From NCBI GenBank assembly GCA_963556145.1, contig OY744470.1:3906001-3970000 (forward strand): a stretch of DNA of 64,000 bases, read 5' to 3'. Under the pieces are notes generated by a model. The model did not search any database. It was not told the origin of the DNA and was given only the letters and a program-made list of their open reading frames with translations. This stretch comes from Hygrocybe punicea (Eukaryota > Basidiomycota > Agaricomycetes > Agaricales > Hygrophoraceae). Of this stretch, positions 32,234-44,194 are shown in pieces. Within the stretch, counting starts at the first letter, position 1. Each line of letters starts with the position of its first letter. Both the position numbers and the translations under genes were made by a program.

Positions 32234-35200
32234 AAGTCGAGGACCTGGAGATACCTCTCGGGAAGGACGCACCGGGAGATGAGAAGCCGCCACTCGAAAG
32301 CGACCACACCTATACCACGAACTATGCTTCCCTTTTGCCGTTTCCCCTAGAAGAGGACTTATGTTTTTCTATCGATTTAGATTTCTCTTCGTCTCAGCCT
32401 CAGACTGCCGCCCAGTACATTTCATTGTTGACCGATGTACAAAATCAGCTACGTACTACCGATACCCTTCCTTCGTCTTGTTCCGTCTCTGCTCCTGCGT
32501 CACATATTTCTTCTTCGAATATTTGTAACAAGGCCTCTACTGAACACGCTACTTATATCTCGTATACCACCCCCCATACCAGGGACCTAAAAGGAGTCGT
32601 TATCAAGAAAAAGTATAAGAAGGTAGCCGATTGTATCCGCCCAATTTCTACCACTCTCCCCGACGAATACCGAATCATACGCGAGATCACCGGCGACCCG
32701 CTAGCCGATTTACCCACGCTCCCGACTCACCCACCCGACTTTACACCCGGCACCCGCTATACCCAGGAACGACACGACGCGATGCCGATGAACCCAGATG
32801 GATTCCTTTGGCCTGAGGAAGAAAAACTCGGCCACCATATCATCAAAACGCAAGAAGCCGCCCTTGCCTGGAACGAATCCGAGAAAGGCCAGTTCAATAC
32901 GGACTACTTCCTGCCGATCCACATTCCCACCGTACCGCACGACCCGTGGGTCCATCGCAATATCCCAATCCCACCCGGCATCCTTAACGAAGTCATCGGC
33001 ATCATCAAAGACAAAATTAACGCCGGTACCTATGAACCCTCAAATTCGTCATACCGCTCCCGCTGGTTCTGTGTTTTGAAAAAGGATGAGAAGTCTCTTC
33101 GAATCGTCCACGATCTACAGCCACTTAACGCCGTCACTATCCGCGATCCCGCCGTACCGCCCATGACCGAGCACTTGGCTGAGGCCTTTGGCGGCCACTC
33201 TTGCTACGCTTCCTTCGACCTCTTTGTCTCTTTCGACCAACGCCTCGTCCACCCCTCGTCTCGGGACTATATGACCTTTCAGTCTCCTCTCGGAACGCTT
33301 CGACTTACGCGGATGGCTATGGGATACACAAATTCCCCGCAGATCCTACACGGTGACTCCACGTACATCCTCCGTGACAAAATCCCTCATCTTGCCGTTC
33401 CGTATATGGACGATATTCCCGTCAAAGGGCCTCCAACCCGTTATGAGCAACCCGACGGTACCTATGAGACTATACCCGAGAACCCGGCAATCCGACGTTT
33501 CATTTGGGAGCACTTCCAAGGTGTCAACCGCGTCATCCAGCGTTTCCGCTATGTCGGCGGTACCTTCAACGGCAAAAAACTCGAGTTGTGTCGACCCTCA
33601 GTCATCGTTGTTGGCCACCGATGCACATACGAAGGAAGAGTAGCCGACGACTCCAAAGTACAGAAGATTCGCGATTGGCCACTGCCGACCAACCTCACCG
33701 AAGTTCGTGCCTTTCTCGGTATCTGCGGCGTCTTGCGTATTTTTATCAAGGACTTCTGGCTCCACTCCCGACCCCTCATCTGTCTTACCCGCAAAGGTAT
33801 ACCCTTCGAATTTGGTGAAGAAGAAGAGACCGCCGTCGACTACCTCAAAAACGCTGTCATTACGTCGCCAGCACTGCGCGCTATCGACTACACGCATGAA
33901 TGGGAAGTGATTCTCGCCATCGATTCATCCGTTCTTGGAGTCGGCTTCGTTCTTATGCAAATCCGCGCCGACGGAAAGCGCTATCCGAATCGTTTTGGTT
34001 CAATATCGTGGAACGAACGCGAAGCCCGATACTCTCAGTCCAAGCTCGAGCTTTACGGTCTCTTCAGGGCCCTCCGCGCCTATCGGATTTTCATTATCGG
34101 CGTCCGCAACCTCACCGTTGAAGTCGACGCGAAGTACATAAAAGGAATGCTCAACAACCCCGACATTCAGCCCAATGCAACGATCAACCAATGGATAGCC
34201 GGCGTGCTCTTATTTGACTTTAGACTCGTTCACGTACCCGCTTCCGCACACGGTGCACCTGACGGACTCTCCCGACGTCCCTGCACTGCAGAAGACCCCG
34301 AGGAGATCAACGACTCCGACGATTGGCTCGACCACTCCTACGGTTTCTTTATGGAAGTCGTCAACTACCAACCCGTCCCCATACCGTCTAAGCCGATTGC
34401 CGTATGCGGCCGCTGCCGTGCCACAGCCGACCGACTCCAAGAATTACCGGCCGTCCTCGTCTACACAAATCAGGAAGCTGTTTCTGACATACCGCGATCC
34501 GATAAAGCCCGTGTGGCCAATGTTTGTCTTGCCCTCGTCGAGACTTGGTTACGAGATCTAACCCGACCCGTGAACCTCACGGACGAAGAATACCGTCTGT
34601 TCTTACGATACGCCCTTGAATTCTTCGTCACCGATAACAAGCTTTGGCGCAAAGACCGTCACGGAAAACACAAACTCGTCATACCACCCGACCGCCGGCT
34701 TCAGTTACTCAAAGACGCTCACGACTCTCTCGGCCACAAAGGTATATTCTCCCTCCGCGCTCGGCTACTCGATCGTTTCTGGTGGCCGCACCTCGACCAC
34801 GACGTTAAGTGGTACGTCCAGTCTTGCCATCAGTGCCAAGTACGGCAAATGTGTTATCATCACATTCCGCCTACCATCGCTACACTGGCCTCGCTATTTC
34901 GTAAAGCGTATGTCGACACAATGTTTATGCCACGATCCGGCGGCTATCGATACATCGTCCAAGCCCGTTGCTCCCTGTCCGCTTACCCTGAGTTCCGCAT
35001 GTTACGCCGCGAGACCGGCTCGACCATCGGCACATTCCTGTTCGAAGACATCTTATGCCGTTGGGGCGCTCTCGAAGAAATCGTTACCGACAACGGCAAG
35101 CCATTCGTAGAAGCGCTCGACTATCTCGCCTCCCGCTATGGTATCCGGCACATCCGCATTTCGCCCTATAACTCACAAGCGAATGGACCCGTTGAGCATC

Positions 35201-35883
35201 GCCACCTAGATGTCCGGGAGGCCATTATGAAAAGTTGTGACGGAGATGAAAAGAAATGGCACACCGTAACCCACTCCGTATTTTGGGCCGAACGGGTCAC
35301 GACACACAAAAGCCTCGGATACTCGTCCTACTACATCGCACACGGAGTAGAACCGCTTTTTCCATTCGATTTTGCCGAAGCTACGTACATGGTTCCGACG
35401 CAAGATACGATGTCTACGACCGACCTCATAGTCATCCGCGCCCGACAACTTCGTAAACGAGAAGCCGACCTCGATTGGGTCAAAGAAAAGCTTACCAAAT
35501 CTCGGCTCGCGTCCGCCCGGCAATTCGAGCAGAAATACGCCAACACGATCAAAGTTTTCGACTTCGAACCTGGTAACCTCGTTCTCGTCCGAAATTCACG
35601 TATCGAAATGTCTCTCGATCGTAAAGCAAAACCGCGGTACTATGGACCCATGGTTGTCGTCAGGAAAACAGAAGGCGGATCCTACATACTTGCCGAACTC
35701 GACGGTGCGGTTTCTAAATCTCGATTTGCCGTTTTCCGAGTCGTACCCTACCACGCCCGCTCAAAAATATCAATACTGTTGGACGACTTCTTACAATACC
35801 CCGATGCCGACGATACCGATTCAAACGATCTTGATGATCCGATGTACCCGCCCTCTATAGACTCCTCACCCGACGACGATTAA
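32203..35883 (+). CDS. Gypsy pol: reverse transcriptase, RNase H, integrase
   Basis: 1226 codons, uninterrupted. The RT region shows FCVLKKDEKSLRIVHDLQPL and the catalytic YMDD at residues 401-404. RNase H motifs follow (LAIDSSVLGVGF, LELYGLFRALR, VEVDAKYIKGML). The integrase has a zinc-binding HHCC domain (HDSLGHKG...CHQC) and catalytic D905, D963 and E998. No chromodomain is visible; the C-terminus is acidic (DADDTDSNDLDD). There is no ATG near the start (the frame opens at a GTG), and it overlaps the protease frame in -1 register, so expression by frameshift is likely. This is the only intact polymerase in the window. Confidence 0.95.
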   Translation: MVRHRKARFVEVEDLEIPLGKDAPGDEKPPLESDHTYTTNYASLLPFPLEEDLCFSIDLDFSSSQPQTAAQYISLLTDVQNQLRTTDTLPSSCSVSAPASHISSSNICNKASTEHATYISYTTPHTRDLKGVVIKKKYKKVADCIRPISTTLPDEYRIIREITGDPLADLPTLPTHPPDFTPGTRYTQERHDAMPMNPDGFLWPEEEKLGHHIIKTQEAALAWNESEKGQFNTDYFLPIHIPTVPHDPWVHRNIPIPPGILNEVIGIIKDKINAGTYEPSNSSYRSRWFCVLKKDEKSLRIVHDLQPLNAVTIRDPAVPPMTEHLAEAFGGHSCYASFDLFVSFDQRLVHPSSRDYMTFQSPLGTLRLTRMAMGYTNSPQILHGDSTYILRDKIPHLAVPYMDDIPVKGPPTRYEQPDGTYETIPENPAIRRFIWEHFQGVNRVIQRFRYVGGTFNGKKLELCRPSVIVVGHRCTYEGRVADDSKVQKIRDWPLPTNLTEVRAFLGICGVLRIFIKDFWLHSRPLICLTRKGIPFEFGEEEETAVDYLKNAVITSPALRAIDYTHEWEVILAIDSSVLGVGFVLMQIRADGKRYPNRFGSISWNEREARYSQSKLELYGLFRALRAYRIFIIGVRNLTVEVDAKYIKGMLNNPDIQPNATINQWIAGVLLFDFRLVHVPASAHGAPDGLSRRPCTAEDPEEINDSDDWLDHSYGFFMEVVNYQPVPIPSKPIAVCGRCRATADRLQELPAVLVYTNQEAVSDIPRSDKARVANVCLALVETWLRDLTRPVNLTDEEYRLFLRYALEFFVTDNKLWRKDRHGKHKLVIPPDRRLQLLKDAHDSLGHKGIFSLRARLLDRFWWPHLDHDVKWYVQSCHQCQVRQMCYHHIPPTIATLASLFRKAYVDTMFMPRSGGYRYIVQARCSLSAYPEFRMLRRETGSTIGTFLFEDILCRWGALEEIVTDNGKPFVEALDYLASRYGIRHIRISPYNSQANGPVEHRHLDVREAIMKSCDGDEKKWHTVTHSVFWAERVTTHKSLGYSSYYIAHGVEPLFPFDFAEATYMVPTQDTMSTTDLIVIRARQLRKREADLDWVKEKLTKSRLASARQFEQKYANTIKVFDFEPGNLVLVRNSRIEMSLDRKAKPRYYGPMVVVRKTEGGSYILAELDGAVSKSRFAVFRVVPYHARSKISILLDDFLQYPDADDTDSNDLDDPMYPPSIDSSPDDD

Positions 35884-36088
35884 GCATTTCATTTATATTC
35901 TGTCCACGTTATACCCCCATTTTATTTAGTTCCTCTTAGTTTTCTAACGATATGACGAATGATGCGAATAGTCCTATGTCTTCGGGAGCCGATCGGCTTT
36001 CCTTAGCTGGGTGAACAAGCTGACACATCTTTTATGTACACGATATATTTTTATATATATACAACAGGCTCGTTATTTTTTTTCTATT

Positions 36089-37477
36089 TTACAGGCGGCC
36101 GGTCTCGTAGTCCCGCCTCAACATCGCCAACCTTGAGGTCGACCGTTCAAGATCGACGTGGAGCCGCTGGAACTCTTGACCGAAGTGGACGAGGTGATGG
36201 TTGACGTTGGTGCCCAGGGCTCCCAGCTCCTCCGTAAGAACCGCTAGCCGCACCGACACTTGCTCATAATTCTCCATCGTCAAAACGAACGGGTTCGCTG
36301 CCGAGGCCGTCCTAAGCCTTTTCGTCGGCCGCTCTTCCTCCGACTCCTCCTCGTCTTCGTCATCGTCCTCGACCGACTCCACGTCCTCGACCTGCGGTTT
36401 GCTCGTTGAGGCCCGGGCAGGCCTACTGCGGATGGGCTTTGTCGTGAACGACAACGGCTTCCTCGTGCCGACCGCGACCTCTTTGCCCTTTCCGGTATCC
36501 ACCTTGCGCCGACCCCCGCCCGTCCGGTGTGTAGCGTTAGTACATCTTTTCTTCAGCCTCCGGCATCGTTCGCACACGTAACCCGTGACGCCTCGACACG
36601 CCTCTTGCGCCTTGATGCAGTTGGTGCAGGGTTGTAGGGGAAACGGCCCGGTGAACTATTACCAGGATCAGTGACTACAGAACAAAGGAACCGACACAGG
36701 AACTCACCGTCGTACCAGCCAGGTCTCCGGTCTCTACGCCCGGCGTATCTACGTCTTCTACATCGGCCGGTGTCTCTGGTGCCGGGTCGACGGGGCCTTC
36801 CTCTGGCTCAACTGCGGCTTCGCCTTCCGGAATCAACTCAGTCCTTGGTTCACCCGCGTTTGCTTCAGCTCGCCGTTCTTCGCTGAGCCGCCGCCGATAC
36901 GCGGCTCCATCCCTTTCAACCCGGTCCGCTTCTTGATTCCAGTGTTGCTCGTGTTGTTCTATTCTAAGCCGCTCCCGCCTTTCCTCTGCCGCCTTTCGCC
37001 TTTTCTCCGCCCCCGCTTGTGCATTTGCCTCTGCCATCCGTCTGGCCTCCTCTTCCCGCGTAGCCGCTTCTTCATCCGCCCGCTGTCTGGCTTCTTCCTT
37101 TTCATGCCTCTCTCGGTCCGCCGCTTCTTTCAGCCACTCTTCGACATCGTTGGCATACGATTGGCGGTCGGCCCATAACGGTGGCGTTACTGGCCTTGTA
37201 CCACCAGCTCGGAGTTCCGCGACGATTCCATTATAAGCACGCTGGCGGGACGACATGAGCTATCTTAGGACACGCGTAGTCAATCGGGAAAACTCACCAG
37301 CGCTTTCTTGCGGCCGCTCAACCATTGCTGGGCCATCCCCTCGTTGCCGTCCACCATCGTTACGAGGTCGTCGCTATGAAACACGGTGACCGCGTTGACG
37401 GCCTCTTCGTAGTCCGCCCGGACATCGGGTTCGATGCTTTCGACGAAAGCGAGGAAGTTGTCGTAGACTTGGGACAT
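36089..37477 (-). CDS. Antisense accessory gene of gypsy A: coiled-coil protein with Zn2Cys6-like cluster
   Basis: Three exons on the strand opposite to pol (37477-37298, 37259-36708, 36655-36089; introns 38 and 52 bp) give 432 residues without a stop. Exon 1 encodes MSQVYDNFLAFVESIEPDV and FHSDDLVTMVDGNEG. Exon 2 has about 100 residues of Glu/Arg/Ala-rich coiled coil, then Pro/Glu. Exon 3 has six cysteines spaced CX2CX6CX7CX2CX6C (C254 to C282, ending CRRLKKRC), which fits the fungal Zn2Cys6 pattern, then an acidic run and a leucine-containing helix. Two other copies (27123-28519, 12653-14205) occupy the same place in related elements. A DNA-binding or regulatory role is inference; the family name is unknown to me. 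Confidence 0.85.
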
Positions 37478-37648
37478 TGTGAGCGTGTGATGGTGTAGAG
37501 GAAAGGTCGGATCAACAAACGAGATTTTTTTTATTTTTTTTACTTTGCTGTTGTTTGGCCGCTCACGTGATTGGCCACATTCGCGACCCGCATTTGGAGA
37601 CCCCATATTCTCGACCACGGATGGTCTCTATTAGAAGACCCAAGGAGA
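37478..37648 (-). promoter_or_regulatory. Putative promoter of the antisense accessory gene
   Basis: Between the 3' LTR and the antisense ATG, the minus strand reads CCAATCACGTGAGCGG (about 37560-37576), then an A/T-rich run and a pyrimidine-rich tract (CCTTTCCTCTACACC) just before ATG. A CCAAT box joined to a CACGTG E-box is conserved in copies B and C. Confidence 0.5.
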
Positions 37649-38432
37649 TGTAGAGGGACCTCGACCCTCTGAGGCCGTAACATCGATATCTAGCGAATCC
37701 ACTCGAACCTGACGTCTCTAGCAATCTACGCTCGAACCCGACGTAACCCAACGCAACCTGATGCATACCGACTAGCACGGCCGCTCACGTACCTGGTCGG
37801 TATATCTCCTAAACTCACGGAACTTCAAATATCAAAGATAGATCTCATCAGACTGGGATCCCGACATTGGACTTGCCTTATTCACGCCTAGCGTCTCCCT
37901 TATGGGGATATAGTAAAGTATATTGCATCTTTTACGGTTTTTATATCTTCCACCCATTTTCCCTGTCATCGTCGCCTCGCAACGCTCTTCCTACTTCCCC
38001 ATTTTTATTCTCCTTTGTTTCCTCTCATCGGCCGAGGACTCTCGTCCGAATCTAGGTACAGAAATTTGTAGTATAAAAACGGTGCCCAAGCGCCGTCTCA
38101 AAATAAGAAACCAGTTCCCCCGTTTCCTCTCTCTGAGAATTAGTCTCTCAGTAAAATCCATTGCACATACTACTCGTCGGTTTCCTCGATGCTCTCCCCG
38201 TCCTTCTACCGTCTTAATCTCTACGTTTCTCGTCACCCGACACCCGACCCGCCGTACCCGACATCGTCGGCTTCGACCGGTCTCGATAGATTTCAGTAGT
38301 TTACTCGGCGGCTTCTTACCTTTTATATCCTATTATCTTACTGAAGCTTGTTAGACTATTCCTAGTCACTTCTACGCTGACCCCACAGGCTTAGGATTAT
38401 TATTCCGCAGCCACCCCGACCTCGCCTTTACA
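37649..38432 (+). repeat. 3' LTR of gypsy A
   Basis: 784 bp, TGTAGAGGG...GCCTTTACA, preceded by a short purine tract (AAGGAGA) that would prime plus-strand synthesis. About seven differences from the 5' LTR by eye. Confidence 0.95.
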
Positions 38433-38516
38433 TCGCATCATTCGTCATATCATTAGAAAAATAAGAGGAACTAAATAAAATGGGGGTATAACGTGGACAG
38501 AATATAAATGAAATGC

Positions 38517-39812
38517 TTAATCGTCGTCGGGTAAGGAATCTATGGAGGGCAGGTACGTCGGATCATCAAGATCGTTTGAATCGGTATCGTCGGCATCGGG
38601 GTATTGTAAGAAATCGTCCAACGGTATTGATATTTTTGAGCGGGCGTGGTAGGGTACGACTTGGAAAGCGGCAAATCGAGATCTAGAAACCGCACCGTCG
38701 AGTTCGGCTAGTATGTAGGATCCGCCTTCTGTTTTCCTAATGACAACCATGGGTCCAAAGTACCGTGGTTTTGCTTTACGATTGAGAGACATTTCGATAT
38801 GTGAATTTCGGACGAGAACGAGGTTACCGGGTTCGAAGTCGAAAACTTTGATCGTGTTGGCATATTTCTGCTCGAATTGCTGGGTGGACGCGAGCCGAGA
38901 TTTGGTAAGCTTTTCTTTGACCCGATCGAGGTCGGCTTCTCGTTTACGAAGTTGTCGGGCGCGGATGACTATGAGGTCGGTCGTAGACATCGTATCTTGC
39001 GTCAGAACCATGTACATAGCTTTGGCAAAATCGAATGGAAAAAGCAGTTCTACTCCGTGTGCGATGTAGTAGGACGAGTATCTGAGGCTTTTGTGTGTAG
39101 TGACCCGTTCGGCCCAAAATACAGAATGGGTAACGGTGTGCCATTTCTTTTCATCTCCGTCACAACTTTTCATAATGGCCTCCCGGACATCTAGGTGGCG
39201 ATGCTCAACGGGTCCATTCGCTTGTGAGTTATAGGGCGAAATGTGGATGTGCCGGATACCATAGCGGGAGGCGAGATAGTCGAGCGCTTCTATGAACGGC
39301 TTGCCGTTGTCGGTAACGATTTCTTCGAGAGCGCCCCAACGGCATAAGATGTCTTCGAACAGGAATGTGCCGATGGTCGAGCCGGTCTCGCGGCGTAGCA
39401 TTTGGAACTCGGGATAAGCGGAGAGGCAACGGTCTTGGACAATGTACCGGTAGCCACCGGATCGTGGCATAAACATCGTGTCGACGTATGCTTTGCGGAA
39501 TAGTGAGGCCGGTGTAGCGACGGTCGGCGGAATGTGGTGATAACGCATTTGCCGTACTTGGCACTGATGGCAAGACTGGACGTACCACTTAACGTCGTGG
39601 TCAAGGTGGGGCCACCAGAAACGGTCGAGTAGCCGGGCGCAGATGGAGAATATGCCTTTATGGCTGAGAGAGTCGTGAGCGTCTTTGAGTAACTGAAGCC
39701 GGCGGTCGGGTGGTATGATGAGTTTGTGTTTTCCGTGACGGTCTTTGCGCCAAAGCTTGTTATCGGTGACGAAGAATTCAAGGGCGTATCGTAAGAACAG
39801 ACGGTATTCTTC
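38517..39812 (-). pseudogene. Gypsy B pol, distal part (integrase)
   Basis: Minus-strand continuation of B pol after the foldback insertion: the zinc-binding region (about 39800-39560), then the integrase core with VDTMFM, VTDNGKPF and ANGPVEHRH, and the acidic C-terminus ending at 38517. The residues match A closely. A one-base loss near 39445 (RCLSAYPEF versus RCSLSAYPEF is in frame) is not disruptive, but a frame change occurs near 39550, so the part is broken. Confidence 0.85.
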
Positions 39813-41965
39813 CAGTAGACCCAGTCGTTTTGGTTAACCCGATCGCAGATATAGTTGCAAAAGGTAGGTACACATAGCGCAGTTGCTTGCTGGGGGGGTA
39901 GGTTAACCCAAAAGACAGCTCTTGCTGGGGAAATGTGGTGTGGTAGGTTGACCCAGGTACAGATCTTGCTGGTCAAGGGCGCCTGGGTGGGTCAACCCGG
40001 TGTCAGCTCTGCCATGGGGTAGGTTAACCCAGGGCAGCTATTCCAGGATGGATGGGTTGACCCAGGTCCAGCTGTTCAAGCCATGTGGGTTTACCTGGCT
40101 TCAGTTATTGCTGCAGCACTGGGTTGACCCTAGACCAGTTCTTGCTGCACACTGGGGTTGACCTGGACCCAGCTGTTGCTGCGGCATTGGGTTGACCAGG
40201 GCCCAGCACATGCTGGAGGGGGTGACTGGGGTCCAGCAATTGCTGGGTTGACCTGGCCCTAGCTCTTGCTGCAGGATTGGGTCAACCCAGGTCCAGCTCT
40301 TGTTGCAGCATCGGGTCAACCCAGGTCCAGCTCTTACTGCTGCACCGGGTGGACCCAGGGCCATCTTTTGCTGCAGCACTGGGTCAACCCAGGGCCAGCT
40401 ATTGCTGGAGCATTGGGTTGACCTGGTCCCAGCTCTTGCTGCAGCACTGGGTTGACCCAGGTCCAGCACCTCCTGCAGGGCTTGGGTTGACCAGGGTCCA
40501 GCTATTGATGCAGCACTTGGTTGACCCAGGTCCAGCAATTACTGTGGCATTGGGTTGACCTGGTCCCAGCTCTTGCTGCAGCACTGGGTTGACCCGGGTC
40601 CAGCACTTCCTGCAGGGCTTGGGTTGACCGGGGTCCAGCTATTGCTGCAGCATTTGGTTGACCCTGGCCCAGCACTTGCTGCAGGGTAGGTTGACCTGGT
40701 CCCAGCTCTTGCTGCAGCACTGGGTTGACCCAGGTCCAGCACTTCCTGCAGGGCTTGGGTTGACCGGGTCCAGCTATTTCTGCAGCACTGGGTTGACCCT
40801 GGCCCAGCACTTGCTGCAGGGTAGGTTGACCAGGGTCCAGCTATTGCTGCAGCACTGGGTTGACCAGGGTCCAGCACTTGCTGCAGGGCTTGGGTTGACC
40901 AGGGTCCAGCTATTGCTGCTGCACTAGGTTGACCCTGGCCCAGCACTTGCTGCAGGGTAGGTTGACTGGGGTCCAGCTATTGCTGCAGCACTTGGTTGAC
41001 CCAGGTCCAGCAATTACTGCAGCATTGGGTTGACCTGGTCCCAGCTCTTGCTGCAGCACTGGGTTGACCAGGGTCCAGCTATTGCTGCAGGGTAGGTTGA
41101 CTGGGGTCCAGCCCGTTCTGTAGCGTTGGGTTGATCCTGGACCCACCCAATCGGCAGGATTGGGTTCACCACGGCCCGGCTATTGCTCCAGCACTGGGTT
41201 GCCATGCTCAGCTCTTGCTGCAGAATTGGGTTGACCCTGGCCTAGCTCTCGCTGCAGGATTGGGTTGACCAGGATCCAGCTCTTGCTGCCATGTGGGCTC
41301 ATGTTGGTCCACAGGCTTGAGCCACACCCCAGTCTGCCTGCAATTATTTCATGTTCACAACATTGACAGAGCTCACACCAGCTCAAGCCAATATTTACTC
41401 AGAAACTGCCATATAAAGTCATCAAAATTTTTCAATCTGTACATGACACACAATGTACCACGTAATATAATTTGAATGCACTTATTAAAAGCACAGGGAA
41501 TAGCAAAATTAAAACATTATTATTTTGACAATGCAAAATATCTTACTTTCACTATCAGCTATCAGCCGTTACAGGAGCTATTTATTCCCAATGACAATCT
41601 ATGACAAAATCAGAACTTACCACACTTCAAATATTGTGCTTTTCTATTTAATATTGCTCAATTCTCCATTGGAATCAATATATATAACCTCACTATTACT
41701 TAAAATAGACACATAAATTTAATGATTATTTTATCCAAATACATAATTATATAGTGAAGGGCAGAAGGCAGGTGAGAGGAAGATAGGGGAGTGGGAGAGG
41801 GAGGAAGGTGGGAGTAGGAGAGGGAGGAAGGTGGGAGTGGGAGAAGGGAGTGGGAGTGGGAGAAGGGGGAAGGTGGGAAGGCAGCAGGGACGGGAGGGAG
41901 ACAGAGATGGAGACGGAGAGGGAGAGGGAGAGGGAGAGGGAGAGGGAGAGGGAGGAGAGTGGAAT
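39813..41965 (+). repeat. Left arm of foldback element
   Basis: Pairs with the right arm base by base: position n matches 86569-n up to about 40960, and 86162-n beyond, because the right arm has an extra 407 bp. Confidence 0.9.
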
Positions 41966-42759
41966 GTACATACGTTCCCGTTGTCCTCGTCGTCTTCGTC
42001 TACGTCTCCGCCGTCCTCGTCCCGTCGTCCTCGTCTGCGTCTCCGCCGTCCTCGTCCCCGTCGTCCCCGTCGCTGTCGTTCCCGTTCCCGTCGTTCCCGT
42101 CGTCGTCGTCATCGTCCTCGTTGTCGTCGTCATCCGCGTCTCCGTCCCCGTCGTCGTCCTCGTCGCCACCTGGATGGTTGTCGTCGTCCCCCGGATGGTC
42201 GTCGTCGTCTCCGTCGTCCTGTCGTCCCGTCGCTATCCTTCTCCGTCCCGTTGTCCCGTCGCCGGCCGTCTGTGACCTCGTCGACTGTCCTCGTCGTTGC
42301 CGTCGTGGTTGTCTCGGCCGTCCGTCCTGGTCGTTGGCGCATCCTCGTACCCGGCCTCGCGGCCTCGTTTCCGCCATCCTCACGGTGGCCGTTTTCGTCG
42401 GCTTCCGTTCTGTTTGCTGGCGCGTTGTGTTCTGGTGATGGGTTTTTGGATTCGCCTGTGTTTGGCGTGGTGTAGCTGCAAAAGGTCAACAATTAGCAAA
42501 GAAGACAAAAATGTTCAAATCAGAAATTTACCTTGGGTGTTCCTCTGCACCCGTCTGACGCGTTGACGCGTTGTTGAAATCAACGAGTCGAAGCTTTGAA
42601 CTCGCGCGGGAAAGCCAACCGGCTGTTGCCGATTTCCCAAACGGGTTCGAGTTGCCAAACATGGAAGTGTCGCTGACGCTTTTGAATCTTCTAGCATGCA
42701 CAACAATGCATGCATACCCGAAGTGAGATCCTCAAAAGGTGTAAATATGGTATATCTAC

Positions 42760-43262
42760 CCTCATACCAAAATTTGTATTTTATTCGGCCCTGCATCAAG
42801 AGCTATTCACAATTTATTCCATTCCTCTGCCAGAATTGGACCCTTAATGATCTAACTTTGTCTTAAAAATCTGAAATTAATCTAAGGAGTACTTTAATGA
42901 GTACTCATTGTGGTACACATAAGTGCCTGATTGTGGGTGGACCAGGACCTTTGTTTCAGCCAAGCAAATGCACAGAATTGTGCATTGTGGCTGACCCATC
43001 AACCGAGTCCGAACTTCAAGTTCAGCTTTACTTTGAACCTTTCATTTCTTGGCTACAACAGATTCCGGGACCACCAAGTGCCAGGCACTGATCATCAATA
43101 CAATAGATACTTTACATAGTAGTTTCCAAATTATTCTCATATTTTTCAGAGCAATATTGGTAATGTAGCACTTTAAGGGTCCGGAATTGGCAGGGAGGTA
43201 TCAATGAATCATGGATATCTCTCTATGTATGCCATAATAAAATACAAAATTTGGGGAGGATG
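42760..43262. repeat. Small inverted repeat in the foldback loop
   Basis: About 42760-42870 and 43165-43262 are imperfect inverted copies, sharing CAAAATTTGTATTTTATT and CTGCCA-AATT--GGACCCTTAA. They may be an older, smaller palindromic element or the original inner termini. Confidence 0.55.
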
Positions 43263-44194
43263 TAGTTAGAGGCTAATTCTATCTCTACATGGTCTTAAAT
43301 GTGCTACACAGTCGTTGTGCTCCATGCAATTACACTGAGAAAAGTAAGATCTTGGTTACATATAAGGCAACTCGCGCCCGTTTGGGCAGATTATCGGCAA
43401 CCTCCGGCGTGGGTTCAAATCGTCGCGTACTCCACGATGCGTCCACGAGAACAGCAACAGCAGCAAAATCAAGTAGAAGGTAAGTAGATTTCTCAAAATT
43501 TATTACTATTACTATGCTAGATAATATTATTGTTTTTATGAAGGACTTTCTCACTGCCGCGCCTGAAATTAACCGCAACAGGCATGCCCGCGCCATGTCA
43601 CGTCAACACCCAACTGAAGGGCCGAAACGGCGGATGGCAGGCAACGACGGGGACAGAGGCGACGAGGGCACAGACGGCCAGCCAGGGAAGACGACGGGGA
43701 CGGAGACGGCCAGCGAAGAGACAACAGGACGACGGGAGCATCCAGGGAACGACGAGGACGACGACGGGGACGGAGACGGGGATGACGACAACGAGGACGA
43801 GAGGACGACGACGATGACGACGACGAGGACGAGGACGATGACGAGGACGATGACGATGACGATGACGATGACAAGGAGGACGATGGGAACGGGGACGACG
43901 GGAACGGGAACGACGGGGACGGGAACGACGGGGACGGCTAGCGAGGGGACGATAGGACGACGCAGACGACGACGACGATCTGGCGGACGACGAGGACTAC
44001 GGGCGATGACAACGACAACGAGGACGATGACGACACCGAGAGGAACGACGGGAACGGGAACGACAGGGACTGGAACGGCGGAAACGTGGACGATGGGGAC
44101 GGGGACGACTGGGACGGGAACGACGAGGACGAGGACGGCGGAGACGTAGACAAAGACGACGAGGACAACGGGAACGCAACCGGTATGTACTTCC

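Larger units (their letters stand above)
28645..38432 (+). mobile_element. Ty3/gypsy retrotransposon A (younger copy)
   Basis: Complete 9.8-kb element with 784-bp LTRs and a perfect 4-bp duplication TCGC (28641-28644 and 38433-38436). Removing it rejoins element B sequence seen uninterrupted in A itself (GAATGATGCGAATAGTCC at about 35960). The LTRs differ at about seven positions by eye, so insertion is fairly recent. Order: LTR, primer-binding site, gag, protease, pol, antisense gene, purine tract, LTR. Pol is a full 1226-codon frame; gag and protease carry stops. Confidence 0.95.

Noticed and set aside
40140..41290. CRISPR-like spacing of repeats
   Set aside because: Eukaryotic context, no unique spacers, repeats themselves vary, and the array is palindromic with its other arm.
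42300..43590. Possible captured gene in the foldback loop
   Set aside because: Only short frames and an imperfect inner inverted repeat; no splice-consistent coding pattern.
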